From NCBI GenBank assembly GCA_021822385.1, contig JAKARC010000006.1, positions 1 to 64,000 of the forward strand: 64,000 nt of DNA. The letters are read 5' to 3'. The DNA is from Pseudomonadota bacterium. Lineage in GTDB: Bacteria; Pseudomonadota; Gammaproteobacteria; Steroidobacterales; Steroidobacteraceae. Below, piece by piece: positions 10,301 to 18,914 of the stretch (position 1 is its first letter; each line of letters begins with the position of its first letter). The notes beneath the pieces were generated by a model, which was not told the DNA's origin, did no database searches, and was given only the letters and a program-made list of their open reading frames with translations. The translations under genes and the position numbers were made by a program.

Positions 10301-10808
10301 ACAGGGAGCCGCGTACCGCAAATTCGCCGGGACTTTGCACCTGACTGACGCTGGCATAGCCGGCATCGATCAGCCGGGTGCGCAACTGCGCCAGGTCGAG
10401 CGACTCCCCGCGGGCGAATTGGAAGGCCCGGGCCTGCACGTACTGCGGCGGCGGCAGCCGCTGCATCAGCGTATCCAGGGTAACGATCAGGCAGCCGTGC
10501 CGTAGCGCCGGCAATTCATAGAGCGCACGCAACCGCTGCGAGACGATGTCCGGGTGCGGAGAGAAGAGGTCATACGGCAGCACTTCCCAATCCGGGAAGG
10601 TGAGCAGCCGCACTCGCGTCCCGGCAAAAAAGGTGAACTCCGCACTCAGGCGCGACAGCTCGCGGGCCGCGTCGGTGACCACGACGTAGAGCTTTTGATC
10701 GGCACGGGCGGCTTCGGCCAGGGCAAGCGCTGCGGCGCTGCCGTGCAGGCCGTGCCAGCACAGGTGCCGCCGGGCAGAGCCCGGAACGGGCGGATCGAGA
10801 ACGTTCAA
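7359..10808 (-). CDS. mfd: Transcription-repair coupling factor Mfd
   Basis: ATP-dependent translocase that removes RNA polymerase stalled at DNA lesions and recruits UvrA. 1149 residues, full length. In order: a UvrB-like N-terminal region (about 1-340), an RNA-polymerase-interacting Tudor-like domain (about 470-550, NPGAPVVHEQYGVGRYVGL), then RecG-like motor domains with Walker A CGDVGFGKTE and Walker B IVDEEHRFG. The TATPIPRTL and LRGRVGRS helicase motifs follow, with the C-terminal regulatory domain after them. The predicted start is TTG at 10808, overlapping the upstream cyclase stop as TTGA, so translation probably depends on coupling. csiV follows. The identification is certain; the start codon is less so. 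Confidence 0.97.
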   Translation of the reverse strand: MNVLDPPVPGSARRHLCWHGLHGSAAALALAEAARADQKLYVVVTDAARELSRLSAEFTFFAGTRVRLLTFPDWEVLPYDLFSPHPDIVSQRLRALYELPALRHGCLIVTLDTLMQRLPPPQYVQARAFQFARGESLDLAQLRTRLIDAGYASVSQVQSPGEFAVRGSLFDVYPMGAPEPLRVDLFDEQIETIRSFDPETQRSAQTLERVQLLPARELPLDAEAVKEFRRRFRTRFEGDPTRASLYRSLSAGLAPAGVEFYLPLFFEQTATLFDYLPANAVIVRDAALTATLDHAWQEIESRYEERRHDIERPVLAPAELFLTPAALAGELERFASITLTSAAAPPDPQARVFPTREPEELRIDARAAQPLARLDAFLGKLSGRALIAADSPGRREVLQEQLRALGHPVEPVADWDAFLAARGPLALTVAPDLQGLWVIDPPLAVIAEVQLSGPRAPQQRRRARATADPEAIVRDLQDLNPGAPVVHEQYGVGRYVGLQPMQVAGEAGEFLVLEYQGGDRIYVPVQSLHLVTRYTGAPSESAPLHKLGTDQWTRARKRAAEQIRDIAVELLDLYARRKAHRGLKLSVDPAEYRTFVAAFPFEETADQSQAIAQVLADLDSERAMDRIVCGDVGFGKTEVAMRAAFAAVNSGKQVAVLAPTTLLAQQHLTNFRDRFADWPVRIAGLSRFGSAQETRATIEGLERGTVDIVIATHRLLHAHARFKDLGLLIVDEEHRFGVRDKERLQALRANVHVLTLTATPIPRTLNMALGGLRDLSLITTPPAQRLAIKTFVIEWHGPTLREAVLRELRRGGQIYFVHNEIRTIEKVAADIAALVPEASVRIGHGQMRERDLEQLMVDFYHRRFDLLLCTTIIESGIDVPTANTIIIDRADHMGLAQLHQLRGRVGRSHHRAYAYLIAPPRRALNADAAKRLAAIEAMEELGAGFALATHDLEIRGAGELLGEAQSGQLSEIGLALYLDLLAEAVTALKAGREPQLERPLAAATEVELRVPALLPATYIDDVHVRLGLYKRIAAAENATTLDGLNAEIYDRFGPLPPQAQHLLRIAKLKLSARALGIRRVDLGPQGGVVLFEERTAVTPATVIKLMQRAPRTYRLEGAMKLRIARPMPHEAARIEFAAALLQDLAGESR

Positions 10809-11614
10809 ACGACGACCGGGACTTCCGTGATGTCGGTACGCACTGCGGCCGGCACGCAGAATATATCGATGCTGCGGCTACGACCGCGCAACTGCATCGG
10901 CGGCAGGGGCGTTGCGCCGACATCGACGCCAAGCGCATCCAGGGACAGCTTGAGAGTGTGCGAGAAGAGCATCTCCCCGGCCCGGGCGCGCTGGCAGAGT
11001 CGGGCGGCCACGTTGACGGTGTCGCCGATGAGTGTATAGCTCATGTAGGAGCTCGAACCGAGGTTGCAGGCGACCACATCACCTTCGTTGATGCCGATGC
11101 CGAGGCCCGCATCGACGCCAAAGCGGGTGTGCCACGAGCCGCTGAGTACCGCGAAGCTGCTCAGCATCTCCTGGGCGGCGCGGACGGCGCGGCCGGCGCT
11201 ATCGGGCTGCTCGAGCGGTACGCCGAAGCCGAGCATCAGGCAATCCCCCGCGAGGTGAAAGACCGTGCCATCGTGACGCAGCGTGATCTCGGTGAGCAAC
11301 GAGAAATATTCGTTCAGCAGGGGTACCACCTGGCGCGGCTCGAGCCGCTCGGAGAGGCTCGTGAACCCGCGCAGGTCGGCGAACAGCACCACCGCGTGCG
11401 TGCGCAGATCATCCGCCGAGAGCAGAGTCTCGCGCAGCTGAACGTCCTCGAGGATCCGCTCGGCAAGCTGCGGGGAGACGTAGCGGCGCACGGCCCGGCG
11501 CAGCACATCCTCGCGCCGGCGAATCTCGGCGTGCAAATGCGCTTGGGCCAGCTCGCGGCGTAGCGCGCCGGCACGGATCAGCTCTTCGATGCTGAGGGGG
11601 TTCTCCAGAGCCAC
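10805..11614 (-). CDS. Class III adenylate/guanylate cyclase domain protein
   Basis: 269 residues. A short N-terminal helical segment (about 1-70, rich in Arg and Glu, likely coiled coil) precedes a class III nucleotidyl cyclase domain. It has FADLRGFTSL (metal Asp80), AGDCLMLGFG (metal Asp124) and YTLIGDTVNVAARL (Asn201 and Arg205 of the transition-state site), so the catalytic carboxylates are intact. The lysine that usually selects adenine, four residues before the second metal Asp, is His120 here. Substrate (ATP or GTP) is therefore uncertain. No transmembrane or sensor domain is visible. The 3' end overlaps the mfd start by 4 nt, so it leads an mfd-csiV operon. The cyclic-nucleotide target is unknown. 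Confidence 0.85.
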   Translation of the reverse strand: MALENPLSIEELIRAGALRRELAQAHLHAEIRRREDVLRRAVRRYVSPQLAERILEDVQLRETLLSADDLRTHAVVLFADLRGFTSLSERLEPRQVVPLLNEYFSLLTEITLRHDGTVFHLAGDCLMLGFGVPLEQPDSAGRAVRAAQEMLSSFAVLSGSWHTRFGVDAGLGIGINEGDVVACNLGSSSYMSYTLIGDTVNVAARLCQRARAGEMLFSHTLKLSLDALGVDVGATPLPPMQLRGRSRSIDIFCVPAAVRTDITEVPVVV

Positions 11615-11739
11615 GGGCAGTTATCCGACCATTCTTGTGTGGAACGTGAGCCTACCATAATCTGCCCTTCGAGCGTCGCTGCGCGCCGACGCCCGCGGCG
11701 GGCCATCGGCTCGCCCGCGGGCACAGGTCTGCAAAAGAA

Positions 11740-12069
11740 TTAACGGCCTGAGGTGGCGGCGCTTGAGTGGCGGGCGCGCGTCCGCGCCGCCGGCGGGTGC
11801 ACGACGGCATGCACGACGCGGGTGTACTCGAAGTAAACCGTAAAATTGCGGTAGTCCCACCACGTCATGGGTGGATGTCCGATGGGCGCGCTGCGCCCGA
11901 GCGGCGTGCCGAAAGCGCGCTCGACCTGCTGCATGGTCTGCCCGCGGTGCGGATGTGGCACTGTCGTCGGGGCGATTTCGAGCCGCCCGCCGACCACAAT
12001 GGTTTCAGCAGCGGCCGTCACACAGACCGCGCATGCGATCAGCATTGCCAAGAAGATTCGCGCACGCAT
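11740..12069 (-). CDS. Small secreted protein of unknown function
   Basis: About 109 residues. I chose the internal ATG (MRARIFLAMLIACAVCVTAAA) because GGGAGG lies about 7 nt upstream; the track ORF extends further without support. The N-terminus is a good signal peptide. The mature part reads TIVVGGRLEIAPTTVPHPHRGQTMQQVERAFGTP, then GHPPMTWWDYRNFTVYFEYTRVVHAVV. The arrangement MxxVxxxFG(T/E)P followed by a W-Y-aromatic strand resembles small SmpA/OmlA-like beta-alpha envelope proteins, but I do not recognise a named family. It is transcribed divergently from lolC. Likely periplasmic or outer-membrane associated. Confidence 0.65.
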   Translation of the reverse strand: MRARIFLAMLIACAVCVTAAAETIVVGGRLEIAPTTVPHPHRGQTMQQVERAFGTPLGRSAPIGHPPMTWWDYRNFTVYFEYTRVVHAVVHPPAARTRARHSSAATSGR

Positions 12070-12195
12070 GTTCCAGCCTCCCATTTGACTATACACCGCG
12101 GCGCATTCTGTCAATGCCGCCTGCGGGGTCGGGGCTGTGAAAGTGTGACGCGCCGCATGCGGCGCAGGGGTCCGGGAATATGGTTAAATCTCCCG

Positions 12196-13461
12196 ATGTT
12201 CCATCCCCTGTCGCTGTTCGTGGGCTGGCGTTACGTGCGCGCCCGGTCCCACAAGTTCTTCGTTTCCTTCATCACCTGGACATCACTCGCCGGAGTGTGC
12301 GTCGGCGTGGCGGCGCTGATCGTCATTCTCTCGGTGATGAACGGGTTCGAGGCTGATCTGCGTCAGCGCCTGCTCGCGCTTGATTCCGATGCACGGGTGG
12401 TGGTCAATCCCACCGCGGAGGCGGCGAGTCCCCCGACACCGGCGACCTGGCGGCGCATTGCGCAATTGGCGCGTACCAGCCCCGGGGTGGTCGGGGTGGC
12501 GCCGTTCGTTCAATCCCAGGCGCTCGCGGTACGCACCCCGCAGATGCTGCCGGTGCTGCTGCGCGGTATCGATCCGGCGGCCGAGCCCGCGGTGACGCGC
12601 CTGCGGCAGGTGAGCACCACCGGCTCGCTGCGGGCGCTGACGCCGGGCAGCGGACGGGTGGTCATTGGGCAGGTGATCGCGCAGCAATTGGGTCTCGAGC
12701 CGGGCAATACCCTGACGCTGCTCATTCCCGGGATAGGCCCAGGCGGGCTGCCACAACCGACGCTGCACCGTTTCCGGGTGGCCGGCGTGTTCTCGATCGG
12801 ACTCGCCGACAAGAACGCAATGCTCGTCTTCGCCAACATCGCCGATGTGCGCGCGCTGCTGCCGGGCGGCGGACTCGATCAGGGACTGCGCCTGCGCTAC
12901 CGCAATCCGCTCGCTGCCCCGCGGATCTCGGCGCGTCTGCGCGCGCGCTTGCCGCCGGGCTTCGAGGTGATCGACTGGACCCAGCAGAACGCCGCCTACT
13001 TTGGCGCGATCCGCATGGAGAAGGTGATGATGGCCTTGATCCTGCTGCTGATCGTGGCCGTTGCGGCATTCAACATCGTGGCCATGCTGGTGATGGTGGT
13101 CACCGACAAGCGCACCGACATTGCCATCCTGCGCACCTTCGGGGCCTCGCCGGCGCGTGTGCTTGCGATCTTCCTTGTGCAAGGGCTCACCATCGGTTGG
13201 CTCGGCGTGGCGCTCGGGATGGGGCTTGGACTCACTCTGGCCTATCACGTCAATGCCGTGGCCGGCTTTCTCGAGCACACCTTCGGTTTTCAGATCTTCA
13301 GCTCCAGTGTGTACTACATCACCGCCATCCCCTCGGTGGTGAAGTGGGAGGATGTGACGCTGATCGGGGTTGCCGCGCTGGTGCTGACGGCCGTCGCGAC
13401 CGTTTATCCGGCGGTGCGTGCGGCGCGGATCGCGCCCGCCGAAGCGTTGCGGTACGAGTAG
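12196..13461 (+). CDS. lolC: Lipoprotein-releasing ABC permease, LolC-like
   Basis: Inner-membrane permease of the LolCDE complex, which extracts outer-membrane lipoproteins and hands them to LolA. About 421 residues from the ATG at MFHPLSLFVGWRYVRAR; the longer track ORF has no family support upstream of this. First transmembrane segment near 25-50 (VCVGVAALIVILSVMNGFE), a periplasmic domain of about 220 residues, then three C-terminal segments. The stretch [24 protein letters not shown] resembles E. coli LolC more than LolE, and the C-terminus PAEALRYE is the classic ending. A second permease and lolD follow at once. The C versus E label rests on this one similarity. Confidence 0.85.
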   Translation: MFHPLSLFVGWRYVRARSHKFFVSFITWTSLAGVCVGVAALIVILSVMNGFEADLRQRLLALDSDARVVVNPTAEAASPPTPATWRRIAQLARTSPGVVGVAPFVQSQALAVRTPQMLPVLLRGIDPAAEPAVTRLRQVSTTGSLRALTPGSGRVVIGQVIAQQLGLEPGNTLTLLIPGIGPGGLPQPTLHRFRVAGVFSIGLADKNAMLVFANIADVRALLPGGGLDQGLRLRYRNPLAAPRISARLRARLPPGFEVIDWTQQNAAYFGAIRMEKVMMALILLLIVAVAAFNIVAMLVMVVTDKRTDIAILRTFGASPARVLAIFLVQGLTIGWLGVALGMGLGLTLAYHVNAVAGFLEHTFGFQIFSSSVYYITAIPSVVKWEDVTLIGVAALVLTAVATVYPAVRAARIAPAEALRYE

Positions 13462-13468
13462 GCGCGTC

Positions 13469-14722
13469 ATGCTGGGTTCCTACGAATGGCGGATCGGCAC
13501 ACGCCACCTGCGCTCGACGCACCGCCGCGGCTTTGTGTCATTCGTGGCGGTGATGTCGGTGTGTGGTCTGGCGCTCGGGATTGCGACGCTGATCGTGGTG
13601 CTGTCGGTGATGAACGGCTTCGGCCACGTGCTGCGCGGGCGCATCCTCGATGTCACGGGGGATGCGACCCTGATGGGGCTGCAGGGCACCACTGCGCACT
13701 GGCGTGCCCTCGAGCGGCGGGTACAAGCACATCGACACGTCGAGGCCGTCTCGCCTTACATCGAGGAGCAGGCGTTGCTCGCGCACGGCGAGTACGTCGC
13801 CGGGGCGTCTGTACGCGGTGTGCTGCCGCGCCAGGCGGCGCGTGTGACGACACTGGCGCACCGGCTCGAGGGCGGGACGCTGGACGCGTTGCGCCCCGGG
13901 CGGTATCGGGTGATCCTCGGGGTCGATCTCGCCCGCGCGCTGCATGTGCGTGTGGGCGGCTCGGTGGTGCTGATCGCCCCGGAGGGCATCGCCACGCCGG
14001 CGGGACTGATGCCGCGTATGCGCCGCTTTCGGGTCGTCGGCCTGTTCGATTCAGGGATGTATCAATACGATCGCGGCTTGGCGCTGATCAATCTCACCGA
14101 CGCGGCGCGGCTGTTCGCGCTGCCGCGGGGACGGGTGACGGGGCTGCGCATGAAATTCACCGATCCCTGGCAGGCCGGGCCCGAAGTGCGTCACATTGCC
14201 TATAGCCTCGGCGGATCGGGCTACTACGTCAGCGATTGGACCGATCACCTGGTCAATTTCTTCCGGTCCATCCAGATCACCAAGTCGATGATGTTCGTCA
14301 TGCTCTCGATGATCGTGGCGGTGGCGGCCTTCAATATCGTGGCGACGCTGGTGATGATCGTGAAGGAAAAACAGTCCGATATTGCGATCCTGCGCACCCT
14401 TGGGGCCGCCCCCGGCAACATCCTGCTGATCTTCGCCGTTCAGGGTCTGCTGATCGGACTGACCGGTACGCTTCTGGGCGCCGGAGTCGGTATCCTGGTT
14501 GCGCAGCATCTGCAGACGCTGGTTGCGCTGCTCGAGCGGGTCTTGCATACCCAGTTCCTCAATCCCAAGGTGTATTACATGAGCGAGCTTCCGGCCTTGG
14601 TGCGCGCGGGCGATGTCCTACGTGTGTGTGGTGTCGCGTTCCTGTTGTGCGTGCTGGCGACGATCTATCCGGCCTGGCGTGCCGCGCGCACCGCTCCGGC
14701 CGAGGCGCTGCGTCATGAGTGA
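13469..14722 (+). CDS. lolE: Lipoprotein-releasing ABC permease, LolE-like
   Basis: Second FtsX-like permease of the LolCDE complex, about 417 residues. Start taken at ATG 13469 ([16 protein letters not shown]), 7 nt after the lolC stop. Same architecture as its neighbour: N-terminal transmembrane segment with [12 protein letters not shown], periplasmic domain, then three C-terminal segments including [32 protein letters not shown]. It ends PAEALRHE. The pair probably arose by duplication and works as a heterodimer with LolD. Its stop overlaps the lolD start (ATGAGTGA), which supports coupled translation. In E. coli the order is C-D-E; here the two permeases are adjacent. Confidence 0.84.
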   Translation: MLGSYEWRIGTRHLRSTHRRGFVSFVAVMSVCGLALGIATLIVVLSVMNGFGHVLRGRILDVTGDATLMGLQGTTAHWRALERRVQAHRHVEAVSPYIEEQALLAHGEYVAGASVRGVLPRQAARVTTLAHRLEGGTLDALRPGRYRVILGVDLARALHVRVGGSVVLIAPEGIATPAGLMPRMRRFRVVGLFDSGMYQYDRGLALINLTDAARLFALPRGRVTGLRMKFTDPWQAGPEVRHIAYSLGGSGYYVSDWTDHLVNFFRSIQITKSMMFVMLSMIVAVAAFNIVATLVMIVKEKQSDIAILRTLGAAPGNILLIFAVQGLLIGLTGTLLGAGVGILVAQHLQTLVALLERVLHTQFLNPKVYYMSELPALVRAGDVLRVCGVAFLLCVLATIYPAWRAARTAPAEALRHE

Positions 14723-15437
14723 GCCGGTACTCGAGGCGCGCGCGGTCGGGCGCAGTTTCCTCGAAGGCGCGAGTACCCTTGAGGTGCTGAGCGCGGTGGC
14801 ACTGGTGGTGCGCGCCGGCGAGCGGCTCGCGATCGTCGGCGCCTCCGGTTCCGGTAAGACGACGCTGCTGCAGATCCTCGGCGGGCTCGATCGACCGACC
14901 CGCGGCACGGTGCTCATCGATGGTCGCGATATCCACCAGTTGAGCGAGCGTGAGCGGGGCGTGCTGCGCAATCGCACACTCGGATTTGTCTATCAATTTC
15001 ATCATCTGTTGCCGGAGTTCTCCGCCCTCGAGAACGTGGCCATGCCGCTGCTCGTGCGCCGCACGCCCGTGACCGAGGCGCGGGCCGAGGCGCGCCGGCT
15101 GCTCGAGCGGGTTGGCCTCGGCGGGCGGCTCAGCCATCGGCCGCATCAGCTCTCGGGTGGGGAACGGCAGCGTGCCGCGGTGGCGCGCGCGTTGGTGACG
15201 CAGCCGAAGCTCGTACTCGCCGACGAGCCCACCGGTAATCTCGATGGTGCCAACGCCGCGGCGGTCTTTGAGCTGATGCTTGAACTTAACCGAGAGTGCG
15301 GCACCAGTCTGATCGTGGTGACGCACGATATCCGCCTCGCGGCGCGGATGGATCGAGTGTATGAACTTGAGGGCGGGCGGCTGCTCGAACGGGCTGCTAC
15401 GGCGCAGCCAGGTGGCGGGTGCGATAGCGCCGGGTGA
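14715..15437 (+). CDS. lolD: Lipoprotein-releasing ABC transporter ATPase LolD
   Basis: Cytoplasmic ATPase that powers lipoprotein extraction by the two preceding permeases. About 240 residues from the ATG at [15 protein letters not shown]. Walker [13 protein letters not shown] near residue 41, Q-loop [22 protein letters not shown] (the [10 protein letters not shown] segment is typical of LolD), signature [15 protein letters not shown], Walker [13 protein letters not shown] and the switch His in VVTHD are all present. The start lies inside the lolE 3' end. The last 41 nt overlap the 3' end of the convergent DUF2062 gene. Confidence 0.94.
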   Translation: MSEPVLEARAVGRSFLEGASTLEVLSAVALVVRAGERLAIVGASGSGKTTLLQILGGLDRPTRGTVLIDGRDIHQLSERERGVLRNRTLGFVYQFHHLLPEFSALENVAMPLLVRRTPVTEARAEARRLLERVGLGGRLSHRPHQLSGGERQRAAVARALVTQPKLVLADEPTGNLDGANAAAVFELMLELNRECGTSLIVVTHDIRLAARMDRVYELEGGRLLERAATAQPGGGCDSAG

Positions 15438-15912
15438 CTTGCCAGCGCCACAGCACGTTCAGACCCAGCCAGCCGGCAAGGCCCGCGAGCGCCGAGCAGA
15501 TCAGGCACCCCAGCAGGAACGGCTCCCACAGGGGGCCCAAGCCGTAATGCAGCCAGTGCCAGCTCAACTGAAAGTGGAATTGCTGGGGCGGCCGGCGCAG
15601 CGCCAGCGCACCGACGCGATACGCCAAGTAGTAGATCGGCACCATGGTGAGGGGATTATTGATGAGAAAGATGGTACCGATGATCGTCGGCACGTTCAGC
15701 CGCCAGGTGAGAGCGGTCACGCCGGCTGTCAGGGTGTGCACGGGCAGGGGGATGAAACAGATCGCAAGACCGGTGCCAAACGCCCCGGCCACGGCGCGCC
15801 GGTGCACCGCCCACAAGCGCGGATCCATCAGCCGGTCGCCGAACACCCGCAGCAGCCTGTGCTGCTCGATGTGATGGCGTTGCGGCAGGATTTTCTTCAG
15901 CGAGCGACGCAT
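15397..15912 (-). CDS. DUF2062 domain membrane protein
   Basis: About 171 residues from the ATG at [15 protein letters not shown]; the track ORF upstream of that is low-complexity and unsupported. The DUF2062 signature is clear: basic N-terminus, [21 protein letters not shown], then hydrophobic stretches with the conserved [18 protein letters not shown]. Two to three membrane segments are likely. The function of the family is not established. In related bacteria it often lies inside the lolCDE-msbA envelope region, as it does here, though on the opposite strand. Its tail overlaps the lolD tail by 41 nt, a convergent antisense overlap. Confidence 0.82.
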   Translation of the reverse strand: MRRSLKKILPQRHHIEQHRLLRVFGDRLMDPRLWAVHRRAVAGAFGTGLAICFIPLPVHTLTAGVTALTWRLNVPTIIGTIFLINNPLTMVPIYYLAYRVGALALRRPPQQFHFQLSWHWLHYGLGPLWEPFLLGCLICSALAGLAGWLGLNVLWRWQVTRRYRTRHLAAP

Positions 15913-16022
15913 GCTGTGCCCGACTGTATCATGAGGACGCGGCCGTGTCGGTGTGCGGGTGCGTATCGGCGCCCGGCGCTCTCCGGTATGATGCCGGCTG
16001 AACATGCCGATGGGGTCGTTTG

Positions 16023-16724
16023 ATGTGGGAAATCGTGCGGGCGGGCGGCCCGCTGATGTGGCCGATCATATTCTGCTCGATCGTCGCTGCGGCCATCGTG
16101 CTCGAGCGGCTGTGGACTCTGCAGGACCGGCGTGTGTTGCCGCGGGATCTGCCGCAGAAGGTCTGGCAGCTGATCGAGGCCGGCCAGGTTACCGACAAGG
16201 TCATCGCTGCCCTTGAGCAGCACTCGCCCCTCGGACGGCTGTTGGCCGCGGGACTTGCCAATCGCCACCGGCCGCATGAGATCCTGATGGAACGTCTCGA
16301 GGACGCGGGGCGGCACGTGGTGCACGAGCTCGAGCGTTTTCTCAACACTCTCGGTACGATCGCCGGGATCTCTCCGCTCCTAGGGCTGCTCGGCACTGTG
16401 ACCGGCATTATCCGCGCGTTCGATGCAATTCAGGCGGCGGGCATGGGCAGTCCGCGCACGCTCTCCGGCGGCATCGCCGAGGCGCTTGTGTGCACCGTGG
16501 CGGGGCTGTGCGTCGCCATCCCCTCGCTCATCGCCTACCGGTATTTGCGCGGCCGGGTCGAGAGCATCGTCGTGGAGATGGAAAAGCACGCCCTGCGCAT
16601 GGCCGATGCGCTTGAGGCCGCCGGCGCGGCCGCGCAATCCGTCGCCGGGATCGACGCTGAGGCGCAGGAGCCGGCGGAACGGGTGGCTGCGGTCGGCCGC
16701 ACGCTGCTGCGCAGTTCATCCTGA
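16023..16724 (+). CDS. exbB: ExbB/TolQ-type proton channel subunit
   Basis: Inner-membrane MotA/TolQ/ExbB family protein, about 233 residues. It starts MWEIVRAGGPLMWPIIFCSIVAAAIVLERLW, the usual first membrane helix after a periplasmic tip. It then has a cytoplasmic loop and the channel helices GTIAGISPLLGLLGTVTGIIRAF and GGIAEALVCTVAGLCVAIPSLIAYRYLRG. ATG 16023 was chosen over the TTG one codon earlier. exbD follows 7 nt after the stop, then msbA and lpxK. This placement ahead of msbA is found in several gammaproteobacteria. Its partner could be a TonB-like protein elsewhere; there is none in the window. Confidence 0.9.
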   Translation: MWEIVRAGGPLMWPIIFCSIVAAAIVLERLWTLQDRRVLPRDLPQKVWQLIEAGQVTDKVIAALEQHSPLGRLLAAGLANRHRPHEILMERLEDAGRHVVHELERFLNTLGTIAGISPLLGLLGTVTGIIRAFDAIQAAGMGSPRTLSGGIAEALVCTVAGLCVAIPSLIAYRYLRGRVESIVVEMEKHALRMADALEAAGAAAQSVAGIDAEAQEPAERVAAVGRTLLRSSS

Positions 16725-16731
16725 GCCACCC

Positions 16732-17163
16732 ATGAGGCTCAGTCCGCGGCGCCACGAGGAGCCGGAGATCAACGTCGTGTCGCTGATCGACGTCGTGTTG
16801 CTCCTCGTCGTGTTCTTCATGCTCTCGACCCACTTCACCCGCGAGGGCCGCCTGCACGTCGAGCTGCCGCGCGCGAGCGCGGTGCCGGCGGCCCGCGGCC
16901 GACCGAAGGCGGTGGTCATCACCGTGACCGAAAGCGGCGCATACCTCGTCAACGGTCGGGAGCTGCTGAACAACAGCCCTGATACGCTGCGCGCGGCACT
17001 CGCAGCCGAGCCGGCCGCCACGCGTAAACACACCGTATTGATCCGTGCCGATGCGCGCGCGACGCAACAGTCCGTGGTAACGGCCATGGACGTGCTCGGT
17101 GAGCTCGGTTTTGCCAAGCTCGACATCGCGACCATTCGCGCCCGGGTCGAGGGTGGCTCGTGA
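16732..17163 (+). CDS. exbD: ExbD/TolR-type proton channel subunit
   Basis: About 143 residues: short cytoplasmic N-terminus, one membrane helix INVVSLIDVVLLLVVFFMLSTHF with the proton-carrying Asp, and a periplasmic ExbD/TolR domain ending near IRARVEGGS. Works with the upstream ExbB to convert proton-motive force into mechanical work in the envelope. The start is the ATG at MRLSPRRHEEPEI, just after the exbB stop. The stop overlaps the GTG start of msbA (GTGA), so the three are coupled. ExbD and TolR cannot be separated by sequence alone, but the lack of tolA, tolB or pal nearby favours ExbD. Confidence 0.9.
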   Translation: MRLSPRRHEEPEINVVSLIDVVLLLVVFFMLSTHFTREGRLHVELPRASAVPAARGRPKAVVITVTESGAYLVNGRELLNNSPDTLRAALAAEPAATRKHTVLIRADARATQQSVVTAMDVLGELGFAKLDIATIRARVEGGS

Positions 17164-18908
17164 GCCGCCAGCGCGCCGACGAGGAACGTGAGGCGGCGCG
17201 CATCTACGGGCGTCTGTTCGCCTATGTGCGCCCCTACAAGGGTCCCTTTGCGCTCGGCATCCTCGGCGGCGTCATCTATGCGGCCAGCTCCACCGCGCTG
17301 GTCGAGCTTGCGCGCGAGGTTGGCGGGCTGCTGCATCATCCGCAGGCGCGCCTGATCGTGTTGCTGCCGCTTGCGCTGGTGGTGCTGTTCGCGGTGCGCG
17401 GGCTCGGCAATCTCATCCAGACCTATTTCATGGGCTTTGCCGGCCGGGCCGTGGTCAAGCGGCTGCGCGGGCAAGTGTATGAGCGGGTGCTCGATCTGCC
17501 GGTCGCCTTTTACGACCGTCAGGCCGTCGGCGCGCTGCTCTCGCGCCTGACCTACAACTGTGAGCAGGTGGGACGTGCCGTCACCACCTCCACGGTGACG
17601 GTGGTCCGCGCTGCGCTGACTGTGGTCTTCCTGATCGGCTGGATGGTCTGGATCAACTGGGAGCTGACGCTGATTTCCCTCATCGTCGGTCCGTTGGTCG
17701 TCTGGCTGGTTGCGCTCATCAATCGTCTGTTTCGCCGCTACGGCCGGCGGATCCAGCATTCGATGGAGGATGTGACACGGCTCGCCAAGGAGAGTTTCGA
17801 GGCGCCGCGCCTGGTAAAGGTGTACGGCGCGCAACGACATCTCGCCGCGCGCTTCGAAAGCGTCAACGAGCACAACCGCCGCTCGAACATGAAGGCCATT
17901 CTCACCACGGGGCTCGCCAACCCGACGGTGCAGCTGGTGAGCGTGCTTGGCGGCGCGGTGGTGCTCGGCATGGCCATCCGCGATGCGGTCAATGGCACCA
18001 TGACGGCGCAGAACCTGGTCGGATTCTTTGCCGCCCTCGGTATGATCAGCCAGCCGTTGCGCGAGGTGGTCGGGCAGTTCGGTCCCATCCAGCAGGGCGT
18101 CGCCGCCGCGCAGAGCTTGTTCGAGATTCTCGATGAGCCGGCTGAGACGTCCGGCGGTGATTATCGGCCGACGCGCGTGCGCGGTGATGTGGCCTATGGC
18201 GAGGTTGCCTTCAGCTACACGCAGAGCGCGCGGCCGGCGCTGCACGCGGTGTCCTTCGCCGTGCCCGCCGGCACCCGCCTGGCGATCGTGGGGCGATCGG
18301 GCAGCGGCAAATCGACGCTCGTGAACCTCTTGCCGCGCTTTTACGACCTGGACAGCGGCTCGATCCGCATCGATGGGCGCGACGTGCGCGAATTCGATCT
18401 CGGCGCTCTGCGCGAGCAGATCGCCGTGGTCAGTCAGGAAGTGACACTGTTCGATGACAGCATTCGCAACAACATCGCCTTCGGTCGCGAGGTCCGTCCC
18501 GAGGCGTTGATGCGCGTGGCGGAGGCCGCCCATGTGATGGAATTTGCCGCCGCGCTGCCGGAGGGCCTGGATACCGTGGTCGGCGACCAGGGGGTGTTGC
18601 TCTCCGGCGGACAGCGGCAGCGGATTGCCATTGCGCGCGCACTGCTGAAGGACGCGCCCATTCTCATCCTCGATGAAGCCACTTCCGCACTCGATACCGA
18701 GGCCGAGCGGCACATTCAGGCAGCCCTCGCCGAGCTGATGAGCAACCGCACCACGTTCGTGATCGCACACCGTCTCTCGACGGTCGAGCAGGCCGATCTG
18801 ATCCTCGTGCTTGATGCCGGCACGGTGGTCGAGCGCGGCACCCATGCCGAGCTGCTGGCGCAGGACGGGCTGTACGCGCAACTCTACCGCCTGCAATTCA
18901 GTGACTGA
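17160..18908 (+). CDS. msbA: Lipid A flippase MsbA (ABC exporter)
   Basis: Half-transporter of 582 residues that flips core-lipid A across the inner membrane. The N-terminal six-helix domain (about 20-310) contains FYDRQAVGALLSRLTYN and ESFEAPRLVKVYGAQ. The ATPase domain has Walker A GRSGSGKSTL, Q-loop VSQEVTLFDDSIRNNIAFG, signature LSGGQRQRIAIARALL, Walker B ILILDEATSALD and switch His IAHRLST. The GTG start overlaps the exbD stop. lpxK, the lipid A 4'-kinase, follows 6 nt downstream. This msbA-lpxK pairing is standard and supports MsbA over a generic ABC exporter. Confidence 0.94.
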   Translation: MSRQRADEEREAARIYGRLFAYVRPYKGPFALGILGGVIYAASSTALVELAREVGGLLHHPQARLIVLLPLALVVLFAVRGLGNLIQTYFMGFAGRAVVKRLRGQVYERVLDLPVAFYDRQAVGALLSRLTYNCEQVGRAVTTSTVTVVRAALTVVFLIGWMVWINWELTLISLIVGPLVVWLVALINRLFRRYGRRIQHSMEDVTRLAKESFEAPRLVKVYGAQRHLAARFESVNEHNRRSNMKAILTTGLANPTVQLVSVLGGAVVLGMAIRDAVNGTMTAQNLVGFFAALGMISQPLREVVGQFGPIQQGVAAAQSLFEILDEPAETSGGDYRPTRVRGDVAYGEVAFSYTQSARPALHAVSFAVPAGTRLAIVGRSGSGKSTLVNLLPRFYDLDSGSIRIDGRDVREFDLGALREQIAVVSQEVTLFDDSIRNNIAFGREVRPEALMRVAEAAHVMEFAAALPEGLDTVVGDQGVLLSGGQRQRIAIARALLKDAPILILDEATSALDTEAERHIQAALAELMSNRTTFVIAHRLSTVEQADLILVLDAGTVVERGTHAELLAQDGLYAQLYRLQFSD

Positions 18909-18914
18909 TGCCCG

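Noticed and set aside
12283-13470. 395-codon minus-strand ORF
   Set aside because: Antisense to lolC; rich in Arg, His and Gln with no motifs.
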